Origin: Liopterus haemorrhoidalis
Lineage: Eukaryota > Arthropoda > Insecta > Coleoptera > Dytiscidae
Direction of reading: 5' to 3'
Length of the DNA: 64,000 bases
Assembly: GCA_963971575.1 (NCBI GenBank)
Contig: OZ020611.1
Span: 28,007,279-28,071,278, forward strand
The position numbers and the translations under genes are program-made. This document shows, in pieces, positions 20,961 through 33,790 of this stretch. The notes beneath the pieces are model-generated. The model searched no databases and was not told where the DNA came from. It saw only the letters and a list, made by a program, of their open reading frames with translations. How positions within the stretch are numbered: the stretch's first letter is position 1; each line of letters opens with the position of its first letter.

Positions 20961-22503
20961 CTGTGAGGAGCTTTTGTTTTTTTAGGTCTTAAATTGAAAT
21001 TTAGAAGTGAGGACCTTTTTTTTAGATCTTCACTTCAAATTTAGAAGGGAAGATCTCGAAAAAAGTTAATTGCGCCCTGCTCAGGGGCGCTCAATTAAAT
21101 CTTGCCTACGGGCGCCGCAGACCGCTTGCTCTGCGAACCATGCAGACGATGTGCCGATGAAGCGTCAGCGCTGGCTAAGTACAAAATAGTGAACAATGGC
21201 CAAAGTTTGTAAAATGGCGTCTAATACTGAAACTGAGGTTATCGTCGCAGCTTCGATCTTGCTTTTGACATTTAAATCAATTTAAAAGTATAAAAAGTTA
21301 CTTTTTACTTTAAGTAAACTTCATAATTAAGTAAAAATGATTTTAACCTTGCTTTTTAGAACAATATTCTCGACCGATGTGTTGACTAGTGTGTGCGCGT
21401 CGTGTGTACGGTGCTAACATGCATATGCAAGTCTGCACAAATGTAGTCAAAACTCTTTGACTTGTGATACCGCCTCGGAAGCGAATCTCGGCCTGCGCCA
21501 AGCTCAATGTACATTGACTGCGACTTGTGATGTGTTGTCCATACACACGATTAAGAAGTTACATTACCGGTGGCGGCGCTGTGATTCAAGGCAATATGGC
21601 TGTTGGTTCCAGTACTCATCTGTCAATATACTTTGTCATGTTTTGAATGACAGCCAAAAACACTACAATATATTCTGATTTTATAGTTTTTCATAACTTC
21701 TGTCGATATTCTAACAAAAATTCCACACTAAAACATACGTTATAAGTTCAAACAGTACTTGAGTTTCTGGTACAATATTTGACCACCAAACAGCATATTC
21801 GAGCGTATCAGTTCTCAATACGTGGAGGTAGACAAATTTAAACATTGGCCGTGACTTATTTAAGGTATATTCGTTTTCTATGTATATCGGTATAAAATTC
21901 AATTTTCTTTACTCCAACCAATTATAATTCGTTATGTGTTTAGAAAAGCTTGTCATTTCTTGTCGATGTTTATTCATAAGTCTGTTCGTTGACAAAGACA
22001 TTATGCCCCACTCAGATTTTATCTTTTAATGAGAAAGTCAAATGTAAATAATGTACCTTTACAAGTCATTTTCAACTCAAATAACGCATCGAAATTTATA
22101 AACTAGGTTAAATATCTGTTTGTTTAAATAATTTATTCAAACATTCGATATGTTTTATTTTATTTTGGAAATTGAATACATTGATTTATTCACATGTATT
22201 AGGAAAACAAATATTTGATAGGAAATTTAATATAATAGTTTAACTAACTGTTTGCATTAGTAAAAATAACTTTAAATTTAATTGCTAAAATTAGTTTTGT
22301 TAACAATATTCTAACAAATATTATATGATGCAAGCTTGAAGTCTTGTTCTAGCAATTTTTAGAAATACAAGAACAATTTAATTCGGGAATCTCCTTGATG
22401 AATGATAACTAACCAGGAATGACGATGAGTGGAATGGCGACCCATCGTCATTCGCAGCTGGTATGCGGTTGGGTCTTTTTGTCGGGTTCTTTGCTTGAAG
22501 CAA
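20961..22503. other. No gene seen
   Basis: Intronic sequence. Two near-copies of an AGGTCTTAAATTGAAATTTA / AGATCTTCACTTCAAATTTA unit at 20985-21055 form a small direct repeat. Open frames at 21343-21902 have no recognisable motif. Confidence 0.4.
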
Positions 22504-22567
22504 AACTAGATTTTCCAATCTAGTAACTTTTATCGATTGAGTAAAGTTTTTTTTTGAATCATTTTGC
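22504..22567. repeat. Dispersed repeat, copy 2
   Basis: AACTAGATTTTCCAATCTAG, TAACTTTTATCG and GAATCATTTTG match the segment at 133-190. The adjacent minus strand at about 22575-22590 reads GGTTCGAGACGCG, resembling an RNA polymerase III box B, so the repeat might be SINE-linked. Confidence 0.55.
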
Positions 22568-22599
22568 TCTCCACGCGTCTCGAACCTGGGCCAGTCTTT

Positions 22600-23400
22600 T
22601 AAGTTGGACGTAAGAGAGGCAAAAACTGACTCCTCCCGGGTAACTTCTACAGTCTTTCGCTTGGTTTTTAAAACTTTCTCTGACTAGAATGTAGTCTATC
22701 TGATAATGCTTATTGTCACCAGTAGACTTCCAAGTGTATCTCCTACGTGGGTGATGTTGGAACTACGTATTAGCGACTATCAGTTTATTCTTCGTGCAAA
22801 ATTCCACCAACCTGTCTCCCCGTTTATTCCTCTCACTCAGGCCAAAAAGCCCAAAGGTGAAACTTTCTCTTCCTTCGCCCACACTGGCATTTCAGTCCCA
22901 CATTATCCATTATCACTAGGTTTTCATTAGCTTTCACGTCTTTTATGATTTCATTTAGGTCGTCATAGATTCTTTCAACTTCTTCATCGTCTTGTTTCGA
23001 GGTGGGCATGTACACTTTTGTAATCACAGTATTGGTTGGTTTTGTCTTAAGTTTGACTAGAATAATCCTGTCACTATATAGCACATATCCCATTATTACT
23101 CTCATTTCCAACGCTTTGCATATTGCCATACCCACTCTTCCCTATCCTAGTCTGTCCTCTATGGTTCCTGTGTGGATCACTCTGTAATCTCCACTCCAGA
23201 AATCTCCGCAGTCGGGCCATCTCATTTCGGATACTCCAAGTGCTTCACTTCCATTCAATCCATTTCTAGTTTCAGGTTTTCTAGTTTTCCGCCTTTTAAT
23301 AGAGTGCGAACGTGCCATGTTGCAAACTGTATATATTGGTAGATGGGTTTCGTTTTCACGATTTCCTTGACCGAAGCGAAATCTCGGGCAGTCCTCGCCA
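22600..23400 (-). pseudogene. RTE-like LINE, endonuclease domain
   Basis: The minus strand carries the apurinic-type endonuclease region of an RTE-like LINE. In order: LNGSEALGVSEMRWPDCGDF, WSGDYRVIHTGT; GMAICKALEMRVIMGYVLYS, DRIILVKLKTKPTNTVITKV, YMPTS; NEIIKDVKANENLVIMDNVG (normally GDFNAKVG); and NKLIVANT followed by RRRYTWKSTGDNKHYQIDYI LVRE. The GDFN catalytic block is changed to DNVG, and stops and shifts separate the parts. It is not functional. Confidence 0.8.
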
Positions 23401-23910
23401 GGAGATCCGAATGGGGGACTATTTTAACTCCAAATTATTTTACTTGAGGTTTCATATATAAATATAAATTTGTAGATGCCTTCTTCTTTTAATTTCACGT
23501 ATTCTTTAAGAAATTTTATTCTTTTCAGAACGATTTGGGGATGTTCAACAAGATCATGTCTTGGGCCGTCCTTTTTATATTTAAACCCAGTATTTTTTTA
23601 AATCTTCCAAATGGAAGTGTTTTCACCATCATAAGGTCCCATTTGATGCAATTTAATATTTACATTCTCTATAGTAAGATGCTCTCCTTAAACCAAATGT
23701 ATTTGTTAGAGGCTTCACGTAAAGTGTACAATACCATTTCTTTCGATACGTCTCATAAATAACATTACGTACCTAAATTATATAATTCTACAACAGATTT
23801 AGTGTGTCCGTTTATTTTTCGGACTACTGACAACTTCACCTCTAGATAGCTGTACAGTAATTTAATTAATTTTTGTAATGATGACGTCTAATACTGGAGT
23901 AACCCACTAA
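23401..23910. other. No gene seen
   Basis: Intronic sequence with no supportable feature. Confidence 0.4.
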
Positions 23911-24046
23911 GGGCCGGTATCTGAAAGCTTAGTTAACTATAACCAAACAGTTAGAAAATTGTTGCTATGGTTACTTATGGGATTGTTATATTGTGACCGT
24001 AGTTGACCATTTGCTTATAGTTTACTAAGCTTTCAGAAACTGGCTC
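23911..24046. repeat. Tourist-like MITE (PIF/Harbinger)
   Basis: 136 bp with about 38-bp inverted ends beginning GGGCCGGTATCTGAAAGCTT (right end reversed: GAGCCAGTTTCTGAAAGCTT). It is flanked by TAA on both sides, the 3-bp target typical of PIF/Harbinger MITEs. Confidence 0.82.
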
Positions 24047-24947
<901 letters not shown>

Positions 24948-25445
24948 TGAAATTTAACAAAATTATAGATCAATAGAGAATGAGTAAAAAGCAAATAAGA
25001 ATGACTGAAATCATTATAATAGTTTTAAATAGAGCCATACTTTTGTATTTTGGTGCCCGGGCAACAATGATATCTAGTTGGAATATGGTTTATTGAAGAA
25101 TTATTTAATTAAATTTTATTTTAGCTTTGAATATTTTTATTCAATGAGAGCCAAATATACATCAAAACCTATGTTCTTACAAGTTTTGTGTTTATCTCGG
25201 AGTGCATGGAAAAGGTTTAACTGGTTGCGGACATAAATAATTCAACTCGATCTAGCTAACCAGTTTCGAAATATTTTATTTCTTCATCAGAGCTACACAG
25301 TAAAGAATAAGATTTGAAGTACAATAGTTGATTATAAAGTTTAAAAACATACCTGATCTAATAACGTAAGGTCATTGTAAAGTAGTTAAAAAAACTTTTT
25401 TAAATATTATTTTTTGTCTAATTATTGTTTATTAATTTATTACAT

Positions 25446-25903
25446 ATTATCTGTCTCATTTTGTAATACGAAACTAAGAGGGAAATTTCATTTTTTTATG
25501 TTGTATATTTAAAATATAATCTTAGGGAGGTAATTCTGAAATGACACATTTCAAAATATTCGACAATTCATAATTGACATTAAATTATATGTCAACTTAG
25601 TCAACAAGTATTTGAAATATATTTTATGCAACCAGAACAGAAAATATAAACAACCGAAATAAGATGAAATAAATATTTGTATATAATTTAAAATATTAGA
25701 CATATCAATCACAATTTTGACATGTCAATTTGGTATCTGACATGTAGTTTTTGAGTAAATATAACCTCAGTATTATGAAACTTCACCAAAAATTTAAAAG
25801 CAAGATTTACAAGTTCACATGGTTCCACAAAAGTCTATTTACACAACAATAGTCACCAAATTAACCAGATCTAGTTTCGTATTACAAAATAAGACAGATA
25901 ATA
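25446..25903. repeat. MITE-like inverted repeat
   Basis: ATTATCTGTCTCATTTTGTA then ATACGAAACTA at the left pairs with TAGTTTCGTATTACAAAATA then AGACAGATAAT at the right. The arms are about 33 bp and the whole is about 458 bp. No coding potential. Superfamily not assigned. Confidence 0.7.
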
Positions 25904-26303
25904 CTTTTTTTTTATGGTGAAAACAATAAGTTAGGAGTCAGTAGATAAAAACATATGTAAGAAATAAGTTAAAAAATAAACAATTAATAGTCAAGAAATA
26001 AAATTTTAAAAAGTTATACACACAAATTAAAATATGACAAATATAGTTATCGCCGTAAGTAAGGTGTGACGGAGACTGTAATACTTCAACAGAAGAAATT
26101 AGAAAATTAGCAAAAGGAACCTGCAGAGACCTGATAGGGGTTGAATTACAGGGTCAATGACCGCAGATTTTTTTCAAGGATTATTTAAAGGAATATCCTT
26201 TATTATGAATATGGAATAATAGCGGTTATTCCTTTAAATAATACAATTTTTCGTTAACCGTAAGGGATATTAAAAAAATGTTTAACTCCAAATTCAAAAT
26301 ATG

Positions 26304-26496
26304 TACGGAGTGATTATTTAATGGCGAGACGACGTCACTGGAAGTTTTAATAATTTGCCGTTTCATACACATCGTAGCAGGCGATTATGCGCGCATGCGC
26401 ATCAAGGTTATTATAGTCATAGTATTCACCAGTATTTCTGCTAGGAGGCACGTAAAATTCGGTGACGTCGTCTTGCCATTAAATAATCACTCTGTA
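26304..26496. repeat. MITE with 35-bp TIRs, copy 2
   Basis: Second copy of the element at 16313-16525, in the same orientation, with the ends TACGGAGTGATTATTTAATG and its reverse flanked by TA. It is nearly identical over its length but lacks about 20 bp at the centre. Confidence 0.9.
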
Positions 26497-27329
26497 CATT
26501 ATCATTTAAAATATTAAAGTTGGCTGATATCCCGTACTTCTAGTTTATTCCGGAAAGGTTTAATTCTATCATTCGTTTTTTTAGTATTTTTTCAAAATTT
26601 CTTCAAAAATTTTTTCCAACTTGCTCACACATTACGTTTTTGAGAAAAAGATTGATGTGATGTGTGAATTTTCACATATTTCAGTATTTAATAAATGTAA
26701 GAAGTTAACAGAATTCAGGATGTCTAAGACAAAAAAAAATTCTATAACCACAACAAAATCAACAGATTTTTGATCGATTTTTATTCGATATTTGAGTACT
26801 AAGAGCTTTTATTTAATTTATTTAAACAAAATTTAAATAATTTGTAAAATTTATGTCATAAGAAAATGTAAATTAAAAAATCCTAACGATGTTTTTCTGC
26901 ATTTGCTTCGTATCTAAGTCTTCATTAAATTAATAAGAAACATATTGATAAATGTTCTATAGCGGGTTCATATTAAATATACGTTCACTATAAAGATTTA
27001 AGTTCAGTTTATTATTCGACCACTCACAAATTACAGAAAATGATAAATATATATTGATTAAGATTTAACTAAATAACAATTTTGGATATAAAGTAATACG
27101 ACGTCTTCGAACGCTTAACGGTCTCTTAAGTCACTTCATATTTTTCAGTTTCAAAAACTTCTATTAACAATGTGCTATTTGTTTTATAAGTATTTCACTA
27201 CTATGAATGATTTATTCCTCTTTGATACCTTAAAAACAAGACGTATAACAATAAGCTGACTACCTGCTCCGTCTACTGATCGAGTGGATGAGTGCTAGCT
27301 TCTTAAGAACCCAACTCGATTCTCAGCTA
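26497..27329. other. No gene seen
   Basis: AT-rich intron. GATGTGATGTGTGAATTTTC at about 26653 is a partial copy of the dispersed repeat described in the findings. Confidence 0.4.
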
Positions 27330-27339
27330 TTAAAATTTT

Positions 27340-27850
27340 TTATCGAATCGATATTTTTCAAAAAACTATCTGATCAAAAATTGCTGTTGAGCTATTCCGG
27401 TTCCCATCAATGTACATTATAGGGCTTTTTTCAGATTTTTAGATTAACCCTCTTGGAAATGAAAGGTGGGGGACAAAAGATATTTTATATATTTTTGGCG
27501 AAAATCTCACAAAAAAAATGATTTTACAAAAATAAAAATATGTTTGTTTATCCACGCATTAAGAGGTTTCATTTGATACCGTACTAGAAATTTTTTAAAA
27601 ATATTTATTTTTTCATTGATTCATATTTCTTTATATTTATCTGAGGATATAATTTTTTGAACTCTCAGTATGTTTCTTATAAAGTCGGTTAAAGAGTTGT
27701 ATAAGCATGCCAAATTTGAACATTCTTTGTTAAGCCATTTGGCTACAATTTCTATCGTATAGACAGACAGACAAACAGACACATGAGTGACGTTATAAGG
27801 TTTTTTTAGTGGTCATACCTACAAGACCCTAAAAAGGTCATTACCTCTAA
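27340..27850. repeat. Dispersed repeat with (AGAC)n, copy 1
   Basis: Shares the order TATTCCGGTTC, CAATGTACATTA, TTTTTTCAGATTTTTAG, AGACAGACAGACA and CATACCTACAAGACCCTAAA with 55240-55690. About 500 bp, non-coding. Another copy of its right edge is at about 33752-33776. Confidence 0.7.
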
Positions 27851-28130
27851 GATGCAAGTGATGACCGAAAGAAAAGTCCTGACTACCGCGTCCGTATTCT
27901 GATACCTGCATTAGAAAAGGGGGTCAGCAATGAAAGGATGAAAAATTGTTTAGAATGAAGAAACGATTCTTTTCTGTTCAATGCAGTTTTTAATAAAATG
28001 AATTTGTGGGGGCGGTATGGAGAGCGCTACACACTCACTTCAAATATCACACTTACCATAATCACTTATCAACAAGAATATATTTATCAAAAACCGTACG
28101 AAGTACGGGTACATCTGCTAGTAGGTAGTA

Positions 28131-29118
28131 TATTAGATTTGTTCCAACAAAAGTTCAGAACCGTTCAGAACTTTACTGAGTTTGCGCAAAACGATTTTTG
28201 CATCCCAACAACTCGATTTAAACATTCAGAACTTATAGTACAGTGTTCCAAGAACGTGTGAATTGTGTTCCGAACTGATTCTGAATCGTTCTTAAAGTTT
28301 CAGGACTTTACAAGAATTTTTAATTCTGAATAAGTTTAATGTGTTATCTAACCTCACTTATTTGTTTTTGTTCGTTTGATTAAATTAGTAGTAGTAATGG
28401 AAGAAGACAGTGATTTTTCTGATTTGTCAAGATTTTCAAGCGAAAGTGATAATGATGGAAAATTCTTGAATGATATTATTGTTGAAATAAGACAAAACAA
28501 TGAAAATTACCTACGGATGATATACCACAATATAGTGATCAGGTTTATTGGAACATTTTCGAGTTAGTAGAACTGGTATTGAACCACTAGCAGCAAGTTT
28601 TGAACAAAGTTAATACTATAAGCATCATTCTGGCCAAAATGGTAAAATTAGTGCTTAGGATCAACTTCTTATATTTATCTGGTATATTGGCCATCAGACT
28701 GCAAGTTTTCGATATGTAGCAGATAGGTTTGATATTTCCAAAAGTAGTTTGGAGAGAATAATAGTTCGAGTTCCATATTTCTTGAGCAAAAGTCTAACAA
28801 CAAAATAAAATGACCAAACAACGAGGAAAAGGTCGTTATTGAAAGACTTTTTCGTCAAAAAAGATTTCTAAATGTAATCCAAACCTTCCATTATTTCCGG
28901 CTTCAGTTTAAAAATACAAGGAACAATGTTTTTTAACAGATGTTGTTTTGATTCCATGATTTTTATAAGTTAGGATAAACAAATCAAATTCGCAACGGTT
29001 CTAACTCGTTCCAGCACTAATTAAGATGATTCTAGAACTATACGTTTGCACATGGCTTCTAAGCAATTATGATTCACGTTCGGAACTGCTGTGAATTTTC
29101 TGTTGGAAAAAACCTATT
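28131..29118 (+). mobile_element. PIF/Harbinger-like element remnant
   Basis: The left end GATTTGTTCCAACAAAAGTT and the reversed right end GGTTTTTTCCAACAGAAAAT are imperfect TIRs. Inside, the plus strand encodes MEEDSDFSDLSRFSSESDND and, after frameshifts, FRVSRTGIEPLAASFEQS then DQLLIFIWYIGHQTASFRYV, ADRFDISKSSLERIIVRVPY, FLS. This is the N-terminal region of a Harbinger-type DDE transposase. The catalytic half is missing. The target duplication was not clear. Confidence 0.68.
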
Positions 29119-29689
29119 ATTATTTTTTTAAAAGACGCAAGATGTCACACGCTAAATCCCCAAAAGCTTATTAACTGGCTTGTTGACAAATATTTTCAGT
29201 CAATATTTGTTTAATATCACTTGAAATTTTAACTTAATTTTTCCCACTTGATTTGATGGCTATAGAATGTTATCAGTGTCATTTTCCACTCTTCAACTTT
29301 AAGTACTGTATAAACCTGAACCCTCCTTTGATTGTTGACACTGTAAACAAGATCACATAACCCAGATTCTCCGTCAACGAACGCCCTCTGCATGTTCTAA
29401 CACTGTACTACCCTCATGGCATGTAGTAAAGTGAACGTTACACAATCGCATACACGTACTATATGACGGATTTTGGCGCAATTATGCAAATTCTTCACCT
29501 GTGTGTCAATGGAACATAGGAGATGTATGCACAGGTTTGAAAAAGCTTTTGAAAAATTTTAATATACACATACCAGGATAATGAAATTGGGGGAAATTAT
29601 TTTATCGATTGGTCCTGTTATTTGTGTCTACAAAGTTGGTATTAAAAAATTATCACAACCAAATATAATCAGACATTTTCCAAATAATT
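29119..29689. other. No gene seen
   Basis: Intronic sequence with no supportable feature. Confidence 0.4.
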
Positions 29690-30070
29690 AATAGTAATAA
29701 TAATAATCTTTATTAAACTTCAAAAAGGTACAAGTTAAGTTCACAGAGTGTAATTAGTACACAGAAAATAATTGAAAAGTATTACATAGAAAATAAATTA
29801 AATAGTGTATACAATTTTGTCATGGAAGAATTCTTGCAGTGAATAGTACGTCTTTTCAAGAAGAATGTTTTTAAACTTCTTCTTAAATATAGAGGTTTTT
29901 TCTTGTCTGAGGCCCTCTGGGAGATCATTATATATGCGGATTCCAATGTTCTGTCTTGATGAAGGCTTTAATCTGACTTTAGGAACTGTAAGATTTTTCT
30001 TAGACCGAATGTTGTGGTTATGAGATTGTTCTCTAGTACTTAGGGTTGAACACATTTTCTTAATTTCCAG
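29690..30070 (-). pseudogene. LINE 3' end fragment
   Basis: An 85-codon minus-strand frame (STREQSHNHNIRSKKNLTVP, SSRQNIGIRIYNDLPEGLRQ, FKKKFKNILLEKTYYSLQEF) is the C-terminal tail of a Jockey/CR1-like LINE ORF2 (compare the tail at 1202-1417). A (TTA)n-like tail at 29690-29705 marks its 3' end. 5'-truncated. Confidence 0.75.
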
Positions 30071-30316
30071 AGATTGAATTAGTACAAATTGGCGATAAAA
30101 AGTAAGAATCTTGAGCTTGTTGAAAATAGGTTTACCAGGGGTAGCCAGGGGAGGGCATAGGGGGCATTTGCCCCCCCCCCCCAGGATAACTTAAATTCTG
30201 GTTAGTTTACCTTATATAAAATATAATTTAGGTTGTTAGAAGTTTTCTTCACCGGAGGTGAAGAAAATTTATTTTACCAGACTTTTATTATTTAATATAC
30301 TACAAAAGACCTAGAA

Positions 30317-31449
30317 CAGGGGTCGGCAACCTGCGGCTCCGGAGCCTCATGCGGCTCTTTTAGAAAATTTTGTGGCTCTTTGAAAATTGGCTGGTTTTTA
30401 TTTTAATATAATCTATTTTTTTATTTTCAACTTTCTGCCTGTAGTATACAGGTTTTATATTTTTCAGAATGTTTTACGGTGCAATTCACGCCCGGTAATT
30501 CCTCGAGTTACTGCATATTCCCTTTTAGAAGAAGTTATTTGTTTCGAAAAAAAGTTATCTGTATTTGTGAATGATTTACGTGCAAAAACATTTTTACATT
30601 TTATTAATTTACAAAAACATGTTATTAATACAATTTTTTTTTCTTTTTTTGCACAAACTATTGTTAACATGAAAGAAGCTTTTCGAGATAGATTTAAAGA
30701 GTTTAGAAAATATAAAGCTACACTAGATTTTTTGACAAAACCAATTGAAGTAGATATGTAGCAATTACATTTATCACCTTCAATTAGTGGATTTGAAATT
30801 CAAAGGTTTATGGAATTATATATTCTTAAAACTTAATTCTGAACTGGAAAATTTAGAAAGAAAAAAGTGAATTTTATCTTCCCAGCATAAGTGGACCGAA
30901 ATTCGCAATCTTTAAAATGTAGATAAAGTTCTTTTCGAAGCTTGGAATCATCTTCCAGAATCGTTCAATCTTTTAAAAAATTATGCTTTTGGGCTACTGA
31001 CAATTTTCGGATCCACATATTACTGTAAGTAAATCTTTTCACATATGAAATTAATAAAGAGTCAGTTAAGAAGTAATCTTACTGACCTGAAACTAGAGTG
31101 CTGCCTGAAGTTTAAGATTACTGAATATTCACTAAATATTGAAGTCTTATAGAACACTTTACAGGAGCAATCGTCCCATTAAAAAAAATATTATATTGTA
31201 ATATACTGGCAACTACAATAGGTATCACAAACTAAATGTATAAGTAAATATTAATTTATTTAATATTAATATATATATATATATATATTAATATTTATTG
31301 TAATACTTGATTATTAAAAAAAAAAATAAACAATTTTTACGTTTTTTTCTTAAATATAGCATATATTTTTTAACGGCTCTTCAATGTTATTGTGTTTATT
31401 TTTTCAATATAGATTTGGCTCTTTGTCACTGAAAGGTTGCCAACCCCTG
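30317..31449 (+). mobile_element. hAT element with decayed transposase
   Basis: A perfect 8-bp duplication ACCTAGAA flanks it (30309-30316, 31450-31457). The TIRs are CAGGGGTCGGCAACCTGCGG at the left and, reversed at the right, CAGGGGTTGGCAACCTTTCA, the familiar termini of hAT elements whose transposases resemble ZBED/GTF2IRD2-like host genes. It is 1133 bp, so at least half of an autonomous element has been lost. A (TA)n run at 31267-31287 lies near the right end. Confidence 0.93.
30441..31140 (+). pseudogene. hAT transposase, C-terminal half, disrupted
   Basis: Plus-strand frames starting RVTAYSLLEEVICFEKKLSV, FVNDLRAKTFLHF and TIVNMKEAFRDRFKEFRKYK, ATLDFL match the middle of ZBED-like hAT transposases. 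After a stop at 30759, short pieces continue (GFEIQRFMELY; NCFWATDNF-like region; FGSTYYC-like region near 31005-31025, the start of the dimerisation domain). Multiple stops make it inactive. Confidence 0.75.
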
Positions 31450-31544
31450 ACCTAGAACGCTGTTATTTTCTACCCAAGCCATGTAATTAAGGTAAAAATA
31501 TTGTAAAATCCAATTTACAATATTTTGTTATTTTTCCAAACCAT

Positions 31545-31800
31545 ACTGTTGCATCGAAATAAGAAATAGATGTTTTCTGTTACAAACTTTCTGGATCGTT
31601 GTCACTAGTTCTTAATGTTGTATCGTCCGCAAATATAACAGGGGAAAGATGTTACGTTGTCCGGCAGTTCCTTTATATATATTATGAAAAAAAGAGGTCC
31701 TAAGATCGAACCTTGTGGTACACCTTCTTCAATAATTGAGGGTTCACTGAATGAGGTTTTGTGACATTCTAGATAGTATAACAACATCAATTTAGGTAAT
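31545..31800 (-). pseudogene. LINE reverse transcriptase fragment
   Basis: A minus-strand 61-codon frame contains EPSIIEEGVPQGSILGPLFF and IIYIKELPDNVTSF, the block before YADD in LINE reverse transcriptases. Just downstream, CYICGRYNIKN stands where YADDTT would be. Confidence 0.75.
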
Positions 31801-32689
31801 TAGGTAGTTAAAATCTAAGACAATAGAATTATAAGAACGATAATACATATAAAATATTTTACGAACCTAAATAGTAGGTTTCAAAATTCACAGATGGTGG
31901 GCTATTCGTAACGTACTAACTTTTAACAGATGTGGACGGTACATGGAACGTTAAAAGAATGCATTAAAACATAAGTCAGAGCGTAACAACGAATAGTCTA
32001 TAACTCGTTAATTTAAAGAGGTCTTAATGCGGCTTAAATTATTCCCAACCTTCCACAGCGAAAATCACTAAAAAAACATCAAAAACAAATGACAGAAATT
32101 TATTTGAAATATGTCTCTTTTACCGTAAAACTTGTGGTATTTCTCTCACGGTTATATTGGAATATACTCATGAATGTTAAATTCCAGCAGAAACATTTAT
32201 AGTGGCATCTGTTAAAATGACGAGTTTTATTCGGGTTATGTCATCTGTTTACATAAAGCTTTGTTGTTGAATTTCGTTTGTTTTTGGTCAGATATAACAC
32301 ATGCTTTTTGTTTGTGTCATGTGTATAAACAGTTGACAGTTTTTCCTTTTGTACGGTTTGAAATTAGTACGGGTATTTACAGTTGAAATGTGTAACGGTC
32401 GATTTGCTAAATTGACTGCTAAATTATGTATTATGCAATAGTGTTTGTTGATTTTTTAAGTTTAAATATTCACATATTTATTGGTGTGCTTTTTGTTAGC
32501 AAAAATTGTGATTTTTTTTTGTAATTACCAACATTCGGTTTGTCAATAGAAGCAAAAAAATTATTACAAAAATGTGTTTCGTTATAGTTCGTAAAAATTG
32601 GAAATTCTGATGGTTACTTAAATTTTTCAATTTTCAATTTCAATTTTATTTTATAGTACCATATTACACAATTTTTTTTTTTATATTAC
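31801..32689. other. No gene seen
   Basis: Intronic AT-rich sequence without supportable features. Confidence 0.4.
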
Positions 32690-33790
32690 ATATATGTATT
32701 ACATTTAAAATGAGGAATACACCACTTAGACAGCATAAAAATGATTTGTGTCTAATAAAAATTCGTGAAGATTTGCCAGGTTTTCCGTCTTGTCACTGAG
32801 AGCTTCTTGTAAGTTGTCAGGTATATGATGCCGTTGTCGTATCGTCTCGTATTTTGTGCAGTCTAATATATGTTCGATTGTCAATCTTGTGTTACACTCG
32901 TCACAAGTTGGTGGGGTCTTTTCTTTCAAGTCTGTATTTGTTTGTCAGTCTGGAATGTCCGATTCTTAGTCTAGTCGTTGCTATTTGCTGTCTTCTTGTC
33001 CCTTCGAATTTCAATTTTTTTGTGTCTTCTTTTATTCGCCGTAGTTTGTTCTCTCTTAGTTCCTGCCATTTTCGTTCTTCTTTTAGTATTAATCTTTTAC
33101 CAGTTTTATTTGTAAGGTCAGTTGCTTCAATATTTAGGTCCAAGGGTGGTTCCTTTTGGGTGGCTTCTTTACCAGCAATATTGGCTTTCTCATTGCTTTG
33201 AATACCAATGTGTGAAGGAATCCAAATAAGATGTACTTCTATACCACGGGTTTTAAGATTGTGTAGGTTTTCTTGCAGTGATTGTACTAATGCATTTTTT
33301 TGATAAAGCTGTTCAATGCTTGTCAGTACACTCAAAGAATCCGTGAATATAGCGAATTTTGTTTGGTTCTTTTCTTCTATTAGGTCCAAGCTTTTTAGTA
33401 TTCCTGTTGCTTCTGCTATACATGTATATACTCGAAGGACTAGGTAGGCGATACTGGTGTATTTGATCGTTCTCTACTACAGCTGTTCCACAGTTGTTGT
33501 CTAGGATTGAGTCATCAGTGTATATTGGCATAAAATCTTTGTATTGGTGGCTAATCTGACGAAATTCTTGCAGATAGATTTCTGGGATGGTGAGACTTTT
33601 CGGTAACTTGCTGAGTGTTATATTGCAGGTTGGTAAACTGATCAACCACGGCGGAGTTTTGCCAATACTTTCACCCTGGATCTTCTTAGGGATGGAAATA
33701 TTAAGGTCGTTGAAATTATTTGATATTTGGATGAATGACCTTATACAGGTTTTTTGGTCATACCTACAAAATCCTAAAAACTGATACATT
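32690..33790 (-). pseudogene. I-type LINE C-terminus: RNase H and CCHC motif
   Basis: Two overlapping minus-strand frames (33789-33313 and 33389-32901) and a third (32929-32726) together form the C-terminal part of an I-superfamily LINE. An RNase H domain shows DSILDNNCGTAVVENDQIHQ, then FAIFTDSLSVLTSIEQLYQK and VHLIWIPSHIGIQSNEKANI. In the last block the usual catalytic Asp (NEKAD) is Asn. The CxxCxxxxTxEHxLxxC knuckle follows as CDECNTRLTIEHILDC. At least two frameshifts. The upstream polymerase is missing. Confidence 0.85.

Noticed and set aside
30170..30182. Poly-C tract next to CAGGGGTAGCCAGG as a complete hAT element
   Set aside because: GGGGGCATTTGCCCCCC and the preceding word resemble one terminus of a hAT-like family, but no matching opposite end or 8-bp duplication was found.
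32854..33201. 115-codon hydrophobic open frame on the plus strand
   Set aside because: It is the complement of the RNase H region of the minus-strand LINE; its Leu/Ser-rich composition is a shadow.
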